In this document: one piece after another, positions 45,875-55,171 of the stretch
How positions within the stretch are numbered: the stretch's first letter is position 1
Layout of the letters: every line of letters begins with the position of its first letter
Source of the DNA: Arthrobacter echini
GTDB taxonomy: Bacteria; Actinomycetota; Actinomycetes; Actinomycetales; Micrococcaceae
Direction: 5' to 3'
Assembly (NCBI RefSeq): GCF_008107445.1
Contig: NZ_VSLD01000004.1
Span: 62,001-126,000, forward strand
Length of the DNA: 64,000 nucleotides
Notes under the pieces: model-generated
Told to the model about the DNA's origin: nothing
Databases searched by the model: none
The model's input: the letters and a program-made list of their open reading frames with translations, nothing else
Translations under genes and position numbers: made by a program

Positions 45875-46918
45875 ATGAGTACGTCCGACACCCGAACGAG
45901 CAGCCCCCGCAGCGATCCTGGCGCAGCGGCCCCGGACCTTCCGCCCCTCCTCAGCTGGCGCCCGCTGACGCACCCGGACATCGACGCCTGGCTCGCCCTG
46001 ACCCGGAGGATCGCCGCAGCGGACGAGCCGGACTGGATGGAGCAGCGGGCCGATCTCGAGGAGGTGCTGCGCGCATCGAAGAACGATGCGCGTCGCGACA
46101 CGATCGCCGGGTTCGACGTCGACGGTGTGCCGCGCGCCGTCGGACGCGTCTCCATGAATGCCGGCTCGACCCTCGTGCACGGTGCCGGTGGCGTCGATCC
46201 GGCCTGGCGTCGGCGCGGCCTCGGGCGGGCGATCTTCACCTGGCAGGCCTGGCGTGCACGTGAACGCCTCCGCGAGACCGAGCAGGCGACGGGAACCCTG
46301 CGGAATTATGTCGAGGAGCGCAACCCCTCCCACCTGGGTCTGCTGGAGGCGACCGGCAGCGAGATCGTGCGCTACTTCACCGAGATGACCAGGACACTGG
46401 CCCAGCCACTGCCGGAGCCGGTGTTCCCGGCGGAACTCGAACTCGTGAGTTTCGCGGACGGACCGGGCACGGACCTCCCCGAACTCGTCAGGCTCGCCCA
46501 CAACGACGCGTTCCGGGACCATTGGGGCAGCGAGCCCCGCGACCGGGAGTCGTGGCAGTTCACCATCGGCCATCCGGAGTTCCGCAGCGACTGGAGCCTG
46601 GCGCTGCTGCATCCCGGGAGGAACGAGGTCGTGGCCTATCAGCTGGCCAGCTACGACCCTCAGTCCAGGGAGCTCCTCGGCCACACCGAGGGCTACACGG
46701 ATCTGCTCGGGGTGCGCAGATCCTGGCGCGGTCGGGGGCTGGCGGCGTCCCTGCTGATCGAGGCGATGAGGCGGTACCGCTCGGCTGGCATGGAGAACGC
46801 CGGACTCGGCGTGGACACGGAGAACCCCTCGGGTGCCCTCGGGCTCTACGAGCGCATGGGCTATCAACCGACACAGCGATCGATCGTCTTCGACCTCCCC
46901 CTGGCGGTGGGCGGTTGA
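45875..46918 (+). CDS. Tandem GNAT acetyltransferase
   Basis: A 347-residue protein with two GNAT-like halves. The N-terminal half has GAGGVDPAWRRRGLGRAIF (acetyl-CoA loop, about 107-125); the C-terminal half has DLLGVRRSWRGRGLAASLL (about 275-293) and ends with GLYERMGYQPTQRS. Architecture resembles mycothiol synthase MshD, but I see nothing specific to identify it as MshD, and the acceptor substrate is unknown. ATG leaderless, divergent from blaI. It is convergent with parC. Confidence 0.88.
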   Translation: MSTSDTRTSSPRSDPGAAAPDLPPLLSWRPLTHPDIDAWLALTRRIAAADEPDWMEQRADLEEVLRASKNDARRDTIAGFDVDGVPRAVGRVSMNAGSTLVHGAGGVDPAWRRRGLGRAIFTWQAWRARERLRETEQATGTLRNYVEERNPSHLGLLEATGSEIVRYFTEMTRTLAQPLPEPVFPAELELVSFADGPGTDLPELVRLAHNDAFRDHWGSEPRDRESWQFTIGHPEFRSDWSLALLHPGRNEVVAYQLASYDPQSRELLGHTEGYTDLLGVRRSWRGRGLAASLLIEAMRRYRSAGMENAGLGVDTENPSGALGLYERMGYQPTQRSIVFDLPLAVGG

Positions 46919-46988
46919 GAGCCGGCGAGGTCCCCACCACGGCTGTCGACCGTCCTGCCGGGGCGACGCCGCTGCGCGCCGGCCCGGA

Positions 46989-49589
46989 CTACAACAGGGT
47001 TCCCTGACCGTCCTGCAGATCCTGCGCAGGAGCGGCACCATCGTGCTGGGTGCTGCCTGACCCGACCCTGCCCGCTCCGACGCCGCCTGCTCCGACGCCG
47101 CCCGACCCGACGAGTCCGAGCAGACCGGGACCGACGGCGTCGATCCGCTGCGAGAGGGGCACCCCCGAGCCGTCGCGCCGACCGTGCTCGGTCGGCAGGG
47201 CGCGGGCAACACCGTTCGCCGCTGCAGCCCGGGCCGGCCCATGGCCCGCCCAGGCGAGGGACAGCGCTTCCTCACCGCGCAGGAAGCGGTGGGCCCGCAC
47301 TCCGGCCGTGGCCCGTCCCTTGAGCGGGAACTCACCGAGGTCGGTCACCTTCGCCGAGCCCAGGGAGGCCCCGGAGGTGTCGGCGGCGGCCACCGCTCCG
47401 GTCACGGTGACCACCACCGCCCGGTCGTCCCCGGCGGAGATCGCGCCGAAGTGCAGCACGGTGTCTCCCGCCGGGAGCTTGATCCCTGTCATCCCACCGG
47501 CCAGGCGGCCCTGCGCCCGCACGGAACCGGCCGGGAAGCGGAGGAGCTGCGCGAGTCGTGTCACGAAGACCAGCTCGTCCTCGTCGGTGGCCGCAGCGAT
47601 CCCCACCACCGAGTCCTTCGGTTTCAGGGCGATGATCTCCCAGTCGTCCCGGTTCAGGGGGTACTCGGGCTGGACCCGCTTGACCACTCCCTGGGTCGTG
47701 CCGAGTGCGAGGACGGAGTCCAGTGCGGCCAGTCCGACGAGGCGCTCGCCCCGTTCGAGGGTGATGAACTCGCTCGAGGGGACACCGCCCGCCAGATTCG
47801 GCGTTCCTGAGGTCGGAGGCAGCGCGGGCATGTCCACCACCTGCAGGCGGATCATCCGTCCGGCGGAGGTCACCGCGCCCACCTCACCGCGCGCGGTCGA
47901 GGCGAGCACCGAGGTGAAGGCGTCGTGCTTGACGCGCTGCCCCTCGCCGAGCGGTTCGCGGTCCGCGGTGCGCGCGAGCTGCCCGGAGGCCGAGAGCAGT
48001 ACCCAGCACGGATCGTCCGGCACCTCGAGCGGCAGGGCGGCCTTCACCGCCCTGCCGGCGACCGGGAGCTGGTTGCGCACCGGCGCGGCGGCCTCCGACT
48101 CCAGCAGGACCGTGCGGCGCGGGGTGGCGAACTTCGCGGACAGTTCGGCGAGTTCGTCGGAGACCACCGCGCGCAGTCGCTCCTCCGAGCCCAGGACGGC
48201 CTCCAGCTCCGAGATCTCGCGGAGCAGCTGCTCCTGCTCCTTCTCCAGCTCGATGCGCGAGTACTTGGTGAGCTGGCGCAGGCGCAGCTCCAGGATGTAG
48301 TCGGCCTGCACCTCGGAGAGATCGTAGATCGACCTGAGTCGGGCGCGGGCAGCGGACGACTCGTCCGAGGACCGGATGATCTGGATGACCTCGTCGATGT
48401 CGACGATGGCGATGAGCAGGCCCTCGACGAGGTGCAGCCTGTTGCGCCTGCGCCGCAGCCTGTAGGACGTTCGACGCCGTACCACCAGGATCCGGTGCGT
48501 GAGATAGACCTGCAGCAGCTCCACGAGTCCCAGGGTCCGGGGTTGGCCGTCCACCAGCGCCACGTTGTTGATGCCGAAGGAATCCTCCATCGGCGTGAAC
48601 CGGTACAGCTGGTCCAGGACAGCATGCGGGTTGAAGCCGTTCTTCAGCTCGATCACCAGCCGCAGGCCGTGCGTACGGTCCGAGAGGTCCACGATGTCCG
48701 AGACACCCTGCAGCTTCTTCGCGGTGACGGCATCCTTGATCTTCTCGATCACCTTCTCGGGGCCCACCGTGTAGGGCAGTTCGGTGACCACGAGGCCGGT
48801 GCGGCGGGCGGAGAGTTGCTCGACGGCCACGGTGGCGCGGGTCCTGAAGGAACCCCGGCCGGTCGCATACGCGTCGCGGACCCCGCCGAGCCCCACGATC
48901 TTCCCGCCGCTGGGCAGATCCGGTCCCGGCACGATGCGCATCAGGTCCTCCAGCGGGGCATCCGGATGCTCGATCAGATGACGGGCCGCCGCCACGATCT
49001 CGCCCAGGTTGTGCGGCGCCATGTTGGTGGCCATGCCGACGGCGATGCCGCTGGCCCCGTTCACGAGCAGATTGGGGAAGGCCGCCGGCAGCACCTCGGG
49101 CTGGGTGAGCTGGTTGTCGTAGTTCGGGACGAAGTCGACGACGTCCTCGTCGAGATGGTCCGTCATGCTCAGGGCCGGTGCCGCGAGGCGTGCCTCGGTG
49201 TAGCGGGCCGCCGCCGGACCGTCGTCGAGCGACCCGAAATTGCCGTGCCCGTCGATCAGCGGCAGTCGCAGCGAGAAGTCCTGGGCCATGCGCACCATGG
49301 CGTCGTAGATGGCGGTGTCGCCGTGCGGGTGGAGCTTGCCCATCACCTCGCCCACCACGCGCGCCGATTTCACGTGGCCGCGGTCCGGACGCAACCCCAT
49401 GTCGGTCATCATGTAGAGGATGCGCCGCTGGACCGGCTTGAGGCCGTCGCGGGCGTCGGGCAGCGCCCGGGAGTAGATCACCGAGTACGCGTACTCGAGG
49501 AAGGATTCCTCCATCTCGGTCTCGACGTCGATGTCGATGATCTTCTCGGTGTAGTCCTCCGGCGGTGCGGACTTCTGGCGCCTGGCCAT
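46989..49589 (-). CDS. parC: DNA topoisomerase IV subunit A
   Basis: DNA-cleaving subunit partnered with ParE. The 866 residues show the quinolone-resistance region and active site: [14 protein letters not shown] (about 48-61), [19 protein letters not shown] (about 87-105), and the catalytic Tyr in [12 protein letters not shown] (about 132-134). A coiled-coil tower and a beta-pinwheel C-terminal domain follow. The very end is a Gly/Val-rich low-complexity tail (about 815-866) encoded by a short tandem repeat. ATG; the upstream GGCGC offers only a weak ribosome site. A frame in the other strand is spurious. Confidence 0.94.
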   Translation of the reverse strand: MARRQKSAPPEDYTEKIIDIDVETEMEESFLEYAYSVIYSRALPDARDGLKPVQRRILYMMTDMGLRPDRGHVKSARVVGEVMGKLHPHGDTAIYDAMVRMAQDFSLRLPLIDGHGNFGSLDDGPAAARYTEARLAAPALSMTDHLDEDVVDFVPNYDNQLTQPEVLPAAFPNLLVNGASGIAVGMATNMAPHNLGEIVAAARHLIEHPDAPLEDLMRIVPGPDLPSGGKIVGLGGVRDAYATGRGSFRTRATVAVEQLSARRTGLVVTELPYTVGPEKVIEKIKDAVTAKKLQGVSDIVDLSDRTHGLRLVIELKNGFNPHAVLDQLYRFTPMEDSFGINNVALVDGQPRTLGLVELLQVYLTHRILVVRRRTSYRLRRRRNRLHLVEGLLIAIVDIDEVIQIIRSSDESSAARARLRSIYDLSEVQADYILELRLRQLTKYSRIELEKEQEQLLREISELEAVLGSEERLRAVVSDELAELSAKFATPRRTVLLESEAAAPVRNQLPVAGRAVKAALPLEVPDDPCWVLLSASGQLARTADREPLGEGQRVKHDAFTSVLASTARGEVGAVTSAGRMIRLQVVDMPALPPTSGTPNLAGGVPSSEFITLERGERLVGLAALDSVLALGTTQGVVKRVQPEYPLNRDDWEIIALKPKDSVVGIAAATDEDELVFVTRLAQLLRFPAGSVRAQGRLAGGMTGIKLPAGDTVLHFGAISAGDDRAVVVTVTGAVAAADTSGASLGSAKVTDLGEFPLKGRATAGVRAHRFLRGEEALSLAWAGHGPARAAAANGVARALPTEHGRRDGSGVPLSQRIDAVGPGLLGLVGSGGVGAGGVGAGRVGSGSTQHDGAAPAQDLQDGQGTLL
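47074..47103. repeat. Two tandem 15-base units within the parC tail
   Basis: GCTCCGACGCCGCC plus one variable base is repeated directly (47074-47088 and 47089-47103), encoding the Gly-Val-Gly-Ala part of the ParC tail. Flanking CCCGACCCGAC-like sequence makes the region slip-prone. Confidence 0.7.
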
Positions 49590-49699
49590 ATGCGTGGCGG
49601 TTCCTCAGCAACTCGGTAACGAAAGGGTGGCGTGGGCCTGCATCCGCCCGACGCGGACGGCCCTGCTCGCGATGCGACGCGCGATCGGGGGAGGCCGAC

Positions 49700-49705
49700 T
49701 ACCCT
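49700..49705 (+). promoter_or_regulatory. -10 hexamer, probable leaderless patA promoter
   Basis: TACCCT ends six bases before the ATG at 49712; no Shine-Dalgarno. Confidence 0.5.
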
Positions 49706-49711
49706 GAGTCT

Positions 49712-52453
49712 ATGGTGACGGACGGACAATACCCCTCCTACTGGGAGGCCGATGTCATCCTCCGCGACGGTGGGACGGCCCATCTGAGACCCATCTCCCC
49801 GTCGGACGCAGATGCCGTACAGGCTTTCCATATCCGCCAGTCGCAGAATTCCATCTATCTCAGATTCTTCACCTACAAGGCCAAGCTCAGCGCCAGGGAG
49901 CTCAAGCGGTTCACCGAGGTGGACCACCGCGACCGGGTGGCGTTCGTCATCACCCGGGGCACCGAGATCGTCGGCATCGGCCGCTACGACAGACTCGACG
50001 ACCCACTCGAGGCCGAGGTGGCCTTCAATGTCTCCGACTCCTACCAGGGGCGCGGACTCGGCTCCATCCTCCTCGAGCATCTCGCCACCGCGGCCCGTGA
50101 GAACGGGATCCGGCGCTTCTCCGCCGAGGTGCTCCCCGAGAACCGGAAGATGATCACCGTCTTCGCCGAGGCCGGCTACGAGGTGAACCGGCACTTCGAC
50201 GACGGCGTCGTCATGCTCGGCTTCGACATCGATCCCACCCGGAAGTCGCGGGCCGTGATGGAGGCGCGCGAGCACCGCGCCGAGGCACGCAGCATGGCCG
50301 AACTGCTGACGCCGTCCTCGGTCGCGGTCATCGGCGCGAGCCGGGAGCGGGGGAGCGTGGGCCAGGCCCTGCTGGAGCACCTGCTCGACGCCGGCTTCAC
50401 GGGCCGGGTGTTCGCGGTCAACCCGGAGGCCTTCGAGCTGAACGGCATCGTCTCCCACGCCACGATCGGCGAGGTCCCGGAGCCGGTGGATCTGGCCGTG
50501 ATCGCCGTGCCGCACCACCTGGTCGACACGGTGGTGGACGACTGTGCCCGGGCGGGGGTCAAGGGCCTGCTCATCGCGACGGCCGGATACGCCGACGACG
50601 ACGACGGCCTGCTGCGCCAGCGCGCGCTCGTCCGGCGCGCCAGGGCCCACGGCATGCGCGTGGTGGGACCGGCCTCCCTGGGGCTGGTCAACACGGACCC
50701 TTCGATCCGGCTCAATGCCTCGCTGGCACCCGATCTGCCCGAGCGGGGCGCACTGTCCCTGTTCAGCCAGTCCGCCGGTCTCGGGGTGCTCCTGTACGCC
50801 AGCGCCCACCGGCGTGGTCTCGGGGTCTCCTCCGTCATCTCGGCCGGCAATCGTGCCGATGTGTCCGGGAACGACGCCATGCAGTTCTGGGAGGACGATC
50901 CCACCACGCGCGCCGTGGGACTCTACTTCGAATCGATCGGCAACCCGCGCAAGTTCTCGAGGATCGCCCGGCGCCTCGCCCGGTCCAAACCCGTCATCGT
51001 CGCCAAGTCGGACGTCACAGGACTCCAGTTGCCCCCCGGCCACGCCGTGCGGACCTCGCAGGCGCCCCCGGGTGCCCTCGACGCGATGCTCCGGCAATCG
51101 GGTGTCATGCGGGTCGAGACGACCGAGCAGCTGATGGATATCGCGCAGATCGTGGCGAGCCAGCCGCTGCCGCGCGGCTCCGGGGTGGCGGTCTTCAGCA
51201 ACTCGTCGGCCCTCGGCAAGGTGGTCTCGGACGCCGTCGTAGCCCAGGGCATGACGGTGGCGCTGCTCGAGAGCTCGCTGCAGCTCGACACCGGCCGGTC
51301 GGTGGCCCTGCCCGTCCTGGCCGCCACGGTGGCGAAAGCGCTGGAGGACGACCGTGTGCATGCGGCGATCGTCACCACGCTCCCGGCCCGCGGGCTGACC
51401 GCCGAGTCGATCGCCGCGTGCCTGCAGCAGTGCGCCGAGGCGGCCGGCAAACCCGTGATCGGCTCGTTCACGGGCATCCTCGATACAGCGCTGCAGCTGG
51501 ACGGGCTCGTGGCCGCGGCGCCCTCGTCCGTCCGGCTGGAGTCGGACGCCGAGCAGGAGCAGCCGGGGGAAGCCGCCGCGCTGCCGCTGCAGCGCGGGCT
51601 GCCGTGCTTCCCGAGCCCGGGGGCAGCCCTCGCCGCACTCGGGGCGGTGGTGCGGTACTCGCGGTGGCGCACCCGCGACCACGGGGAGTTCCTGGACCCC
51701 GACGGTGTCGACGCCGAGGAGGCCTCGCGTCTGCTGGGCCGGGTCCGCTCCCGCGTGGCCGATGTCGAACTCACGCGCCTCTCCGCCGAGGAGTGCGGCT
51801 CGTTGCTGGGCGCCTACGGCATCGGGCTCCTGCCGTCCGCGCGCTTCTCCTCCGCGGACGAGGCCGTCGAGGCCGCGGAGCGCCTGGGCTGGCCCGTGGC
51901 CCTGAAGACGATGGACGAGCACCTGCGGCATCGCCTCGATCTGGGCGGGGTGCGCCTCAGTATCGACGACGCGCAGTCGCTGAGGGAGAACATCACCCAG
52001 ATGGAGCGGGTCCTGGCGCCCTTCGGCAGTTTCGGCATGGAGGTCCAGTCCATGGCGCCCTCCGGGCAGGCCTGCAGCATCCAGGCGATCGAGGACCCGC
52101 TCATGGGGCCCGTGGTGTCCTTCGGCCTCGCCGGCGACGCCGTCAACCTGCTGGACGACTGGGCGCATGCCGTGCCTCCCCTGAGCACCGGCGACGTCGC
52201 GGACCTGGTGCGGGCGCCGGGAGCCTCCCGCAAGCTCTTCGGGTACCAGGGTCTGCCGCCGGCGGATGTCGCGGCCCTCGAGGACCTCCTCGCGCGCGTG
52301 GCCCTGCTCAAGGACAACCACCCCGAGATCGCGCGGATCGACCTCACGCCGGTGCTCGCGGCAACGTCCGGGTTGTGCGTCCTGAACGCCGCGATCGACG
52401 TCGGGAACCCCAGGCGCCGCACCGACAGCGCACGCCGGGCGATGCGCGACTGA
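49712..52453 (+). CDS. GNAT acetyltransferase fused to ADP-forming acyl-CoA synthetase (PatA-type)
   Basis: A 913-residue fusion. Residues 1-175 form a GNAT domain (VAFNVSDSYQGRGLGSILLE near 107-126). From about 205 the CoA-binding Rossmann region follows (SVAVIGASRERGSVGQALLE), then a succinyl-CoA-ligase-like part (FSQSAGLGVLL, about 352-362) and an ATP-grasp domain at the C-terminus (GWPVALKTMDEHLRHRLDLG, about 727-746). The GNAT-first order matches Streptomyces PatA, which acetylates and inactivates acetyl-CoA synthetase; in enterobacterial Pat the order is reversed and the synthetase half lacks activity. Target here is unknown. ATG at 49712, earlier in-frame starts rejected. Confidence 0.92.
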   Translation: MVTDGQYPSYWEADVILRDGGTAHLRPISPSDADAVQAFHIRQSQNSIYLRFFTYKAKLSARELKRFTEVDHRDRVAFVITRGTEIVGIGRYDRLDDPLEAEVAFNVSDSYQGRGLGSILLEHLATAARENGIRRFSAEVLPENRKMITVFAEAGYEVNRHFDDGVVMLGFDIDPTRKSRAVMEAREHRAEARSMAELLTPSSVAVIGASRERGSVGQALLEHLLDAGFTGRVFAVNPEAFELNGIVSHATIGEVPEPVDLAVIAVPHHLVDTVVDDCARAGVKGLLIATAGYADDDDGLLRQRALVRRARAHGMRVVGPASLGLVNTDPSIRLNASLAPDLPERGALSLFSQSAGLGVLLYASAHRRGLGVSSVISAGNRADVSGNDAMQFWEDDPTTRAVGLYFESIGNPRKFSRIARRLARSKPVIVAKSDVTGLQLPPGHAVRTSQAPPGALDAMLRQSGVMRVETTEQLMDIAQIVASQPLPRGSGVAVFSNSSALGKVVSDAVVAQGMTVALLESSLQLDTGRSVALPVLAATVAKALEDDRVHAAIVTTLPARGLTAESIAACLQQCAEAAGKPVIGSFTGILDTALQLDGLVAAAPSSVRLESDAEQEQPGEAAALPLQRGLPCFPSPGAALAALGAVVRYSRWRTRDHGEFLDPDGVDAEEASRLLGRVRSRVADVELTRLSAEECGSLLGAYGIGLLPSARFSSADEAVEAAERLGWPVALKTMDEHLRHRLDLGGVRLSIDDAQSLRENITQMERVLAPFGSFGMEVQSMAPSGQACSIQAIEDPLMGPVVSFGLAGDAVNLLDDWAHAVPPLSTGDVADLVRAPGASRKLFGYQGLPPADVAALEDLLARVALLKDNHPEIARIDLTPVLAATSGLCVLNAAIDVGNPRRRTDSARRAMRD

Positions 52454-52514
52454 TCGGACCTGCCCGAGAACCACGGTTAGGCGCTGGAGCGCCCCGTGGG
52501 GGAAACTGGGGCAC

Positions 52515-53189
52515 ATGACCCCATCGCTCTCCGCCCAGCGGCGCGACCTCGACGCGTCCCTCGAACGCGCGGGCTTCTACCCGCGACTGGTGGCCGACGT
52601 CGTGCACGACGCGCTCGACGGACGCGAGCCGCTGTCCCATGTGGCCCACCTCGAGACGCACTTCGAGCGGACCGAGGTGCACCGGCACATCACCGTGCTC
52701 GTGCTCACCGAGGACATGCTCGTCATCACCCACGTGGACGACCAGGAGCTCGACGAGAGCGGTGAGCAGGTGATGGCCCAGATCTCCACCGAGTCCGTCC
52801 CCGTCAGCCAGATCCGCTCCGTGGTGCTCAGCTACCTCTACGCCCAGCCGCAGGACTACAAGCCCAGCGACCAGGTCAGGGAGATGACCCTGGCCATTGC
52901 CTGGTCCGGCGGCCAGCGGCTCGATCTCGGTCCGGCCGGCTGCGGGGACCCCCAGTGCGAGGCGGATCACGGCTACACGGGCACCGTGGCCCAGGAGGAC
53001 ATCGTCCTGCGGGTCAGCGCCGAGGCCGACGGCGCGCAGGCCGTGCAGAACGCAAAAGCGTTCGCCCGGGCGCTGCGGAAGGTCAATACGGCCAGTCCTG
53101 TCTCCGGTGGCTATGTGGCCGGGCCCGACGCGCCCACCCGGCGTCAGCACGGGTTCGGTGGACGGTTCAACCGGGCCCACCAGCGGTAG
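52515..53189 (+). CDS. DUF5998 family protein
   Basis: A 224-residue soluble actinobacterial protein: LSAQRRDLDASLERAGFYPR (about 5-24), HLETHFERTEVHRHITVLVL split over 44-63, and SYLYAQPQDYKPSDQ, AWSGGQRLDLGPAGCGDPQC. Function unknown. The start at 52515 has no Shine-Dalgarno; GAAACT lies seven bases upstream as a weak -10. The phosphatase gene follows after six bases, so it is probably part of an operon DUF5998-phosphatase-tdk. Confidence 0.87.
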   Translation: MTPSLSAQRRDLDASLERAGFYPRLVADVVHDALDGREPLSHVAHLETHFERTEVHRHITVLVLTEDMLVITHVDDQELDESGEQVMAQISTESVPVSQIRSVVLSYLYAQPQDYKPSDQVREMTLAIAWSGGQRLDLGPAGCGDPQCEADHGYTGTVAQEDIVLRVSAEADGAQAVQNAKAFARALRKVNTASPVSGGYVAGPDAPTRRQHGFGGRFNRAHQR

Positions 53190-53195
53190 AGCCGC

Positions 53196-54398
53196 GTGAC
53201 TTTCCTGCATCGGGAGCCTCTTCCGGCAGCGCCCGCCTACGGCGTCTCCACCGTGGCCGAAGTGATGACCAGCGCGGCCGCTGCGTTGGACGTCCCCGGT
53301 TTCGAGAACGCGCTGGGTCTGCCCCGTGCGCGCCGTGCCGCCGTCGTCATGGTGGACGGTCTGGGGCTGGCGCTGCTGCGGAAGCACGCCGCGCACGCCC
53401 CGTATCTGCGCACCGCGCTCGACACGGCGCTCAAGCTCTCGGCCGCGTTCCCCTCGACGACCGCGGCGTCGCTGGCCAGTCTCGGCACCGGCCTCCCACC
53501 GGGTCGGCACGGACTGGTGGGCTACGACGTGCTCGATCCGGAGCAGGGGCGCGTGGTGAACATGCTGGGGCGCTGGGACGCCGGCGTCGACCCGCTCGTC
53601 TGGCAGCCGCACGCCACCGTCTTCGAGACCGCGGCGGAGCACGTGCCGGTCACCACCGTGAGCCAGCCGCGCTTCGCGGACTCCCCGATGACCAGGGCCG
53701 CCCTGCGGGGCGGGCAGTTCGTCGGCGCGAACACCATCCATGCGCGCGTCGATGCGGCGGCCGAGCGCCTCGCCGCAACCCCGACCGGGCTCCTGTACTT
53801 CTACGTCAACGACCTCGACAAGGCCGGGCACCGGTACGGCGCCGGGTCCGGCGAATGGCTGCGCGCCCTCGAGGATCTGGACGGCGCGCTGAAGCTCCTC
53901 GCGCGGAAAGTTCCGCCGGACACCCTGCTGCTGCTCAGCGCCGATCACGGCATGGTGGATGTCCCGGCGTCCCGACGCATCGACTACTCGCAGCATGCCG
54001 GGCTCGTGGAGGGTGTGGCCCACACCGGCGGCGAGCCCCGCATGCTCCATCTCTACCTCGAGCCGGAACTCGACGAGAGTGCGCGTGCCGGGCTGCGGGC
54101 GCGCTGGGACGCCGCCTTCGGCTCCCGCGCGTGGATCCTCACTCGGCACGAGGCCGTGCAGCAGGGCTACTTCGGTACCGTGAGCGAGACCGTGCTGCCG
54201 CGCATTGGCGATCTGCTGGTCCTGGCGAGGGAGGACATCGCCCTGTTCGACGGACGGCGCAGCGAGCCGGCTGCATTCGAGATGATCGGCCAGCACGGCT
54301 CCCTGACGCGGAGCGAACGGGACATCCCCCTGCTGCGTCTGCCCACCCCCGAGGTCCCTCCGCACCGGGGACGTCGGAGGAGTGCCGCTCGTGGCTGA
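53196..54398 (+). CDS. Alkaline phosphatase superfamily (nucleotide pyrophosphatase-like) protein
   Basis: A 400-residue metal-dependent hydrolase. The core metal and nucleophile residues are present: VVMVDGLGLALL (Asp, about 50), FPSTTAASLASLGTGLPPG (nucleophile Thr, about 88), YVNDLDKAGHRYG (Asp and His, about 208-216) and LLLLSADHGMVDV (Asp-His, about 248-251). No signal peptide, so probably cytoplasmic; the natural substrate (nucleotide, phosphodiester or sugar phosphate) is unknown. GTG start six bases after DUF5998, overlapping tdk by eight bases. Confidence 0.9.
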   Translation: MTFLHREPLPAAPAYGVSTVAEVMTSAAAALDVPGFENALGLPRARRAAVVMVDGLGLALLRKHAAHAPYLRTALDTALKLSAAFPSTTAASLASLGTGLPPGRHGLVGYDVLDPEQGRVVNMLGRWDAGVDPLVWQPHATVFETAAEHVPVTTVSQPRFADSPMTRAALRGGQFVGANTIHARVDAAAERLAATPTGLLYFYVNDLDKAGHRYGAGSGEWLRALEDLDGALKLLARKVPPDTLLLLSADHGMVDVPASRRIDYSQHAGLVEGVAHTGGEPRMLHLYLEPELDESARAGLRARWDAAFGSRAWILTRHEAVQQGYFGTVSETVLPRIGDLLVLAREDIALFDGRRSEPAAFEMIGQHGSLTRSERDIPLLRLPTPEVPPHRGRRRSAARG

Positions 54399-55107
54399 AC
54401 TGCTGTTCTTCTCGGGCACCATGGACTGCGGAAAGTCCACGCTGGCCCTGCAGATGGACCACAACCACAAGGCCCGCGGGCGGCGCGGCGTCCTGTTCAG
54501 CTCACACGACCGTGGCGGGGAGTCGATCATCTCGAGCCGCCTCGGATTGCGCGTCCCCGCTGTCGAGGTGCTCCCGGACACCGACTTCTGGAGCGAGCTG
54601 GCGGACCGGCAGACCAGGGGCGCCCGCATCGACTACGTGGTCTGCGACGAGGCGCAGTTCTACACGACACGCCAGATCGACGAGCTCGCGCGCGTCGTCG
54701 ACGAGATGGGCATCGACGTCTTCTGCTTCGGGATCACCTCCGACTTCCGCACCAGACTGTTCCCCGGATCGCAGCGCCTCATCGAGCTCGCCGATCGCGT
54801 GCAGGTCCTGCAGGTGGAGGCCCTGTGCTGGTGCGGCAGGCGCGCCACGCACAACGCACGCACCGTCGACGGCGTCATGGTGGTCGAGGGGGACCAGATG
54901 GTGGTGGGAGACGTCGACGCGGCACCGGTGGCAGCGGAGCCGGGCGAGCCGGCGATCGGCTACGAGACCCTCTGCCGTCGACACCACATGCGTCGCCAGA
55001 CCTCGGGAGTCTCGCCCTCGCTGTCCTCGAACGAAATGCCGCTCCCGTTCGAGGCGGGATCGCCGGTGCGGCCGGAGGATCCCGCACTGAGCCTGCAGGA
55101 CCTCTGA
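54391..55107 (+). CDS. tdk: Thymidine kinase
   Basis: Salvage enzyme phosphorylating thymidine with ATP, type II TK family. The 238 residues show the P-loop FSGTMDCGKSTLAL (about 6-19), DEAQFYTTRQID with the catalytic Glu, and a lasso/zinc region CWCGRRATHNAR (about 147-158) with a second Cys-Arg-Arg-His-His. I take the GTG at 54391 because GGAGGA lies nine bases upstream; the GTG at 54382 directly abuts that site. The C-terminal 45 residues are Ser/Pro rich and not conserved. Confidence 0.95.
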   Translation: MAELLFFSGTMDCGKSTLALQMDHNHKARGRRGVLFSSHDRGGESIISSRLGLRVPAVEVLPDTDFWSELADRQTRGARIDYVVCDEAQFYTTRQIDELARVVDEMGIDVFCFGITSDFRTRLFPGSQRLIELADRVQVLQVEALCWCGRRATHNARTVDGVMVVEGDQMVVGDVDAAPVAAEPGEPAIGYETLCRRHHMRRQTSGVSPSLSSNEMPLPFEAGSPVRPEDPALSLQDL

Positions 55108-55171
55108 TGTTCCGGGGCCTGCGGCCCTGAATCCTCGCGGCGACGCCGTGCAGGGAATCAGGTGCAACCTC

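Noticed and set aside
45875-46918. Mycothiol synthase MshD identity for the tandem GNAT protein
   Set aside because: Only the two-domain layout fits; no specific residues were recognised, so the generic name is kept.
49478-52516. Open frame of about 1000 codons antisense to the PatA-type gene
   Set aside because: Same mirror effect; composition is rich in Arg/Gly/His without motifs, and it covers parts of several genes.
54382-54390. Earlier GTG start for tdk
   Set aside because: The GGAGGA ends directly at it with no spacing; GTG at 54391 has a nine-base gap.
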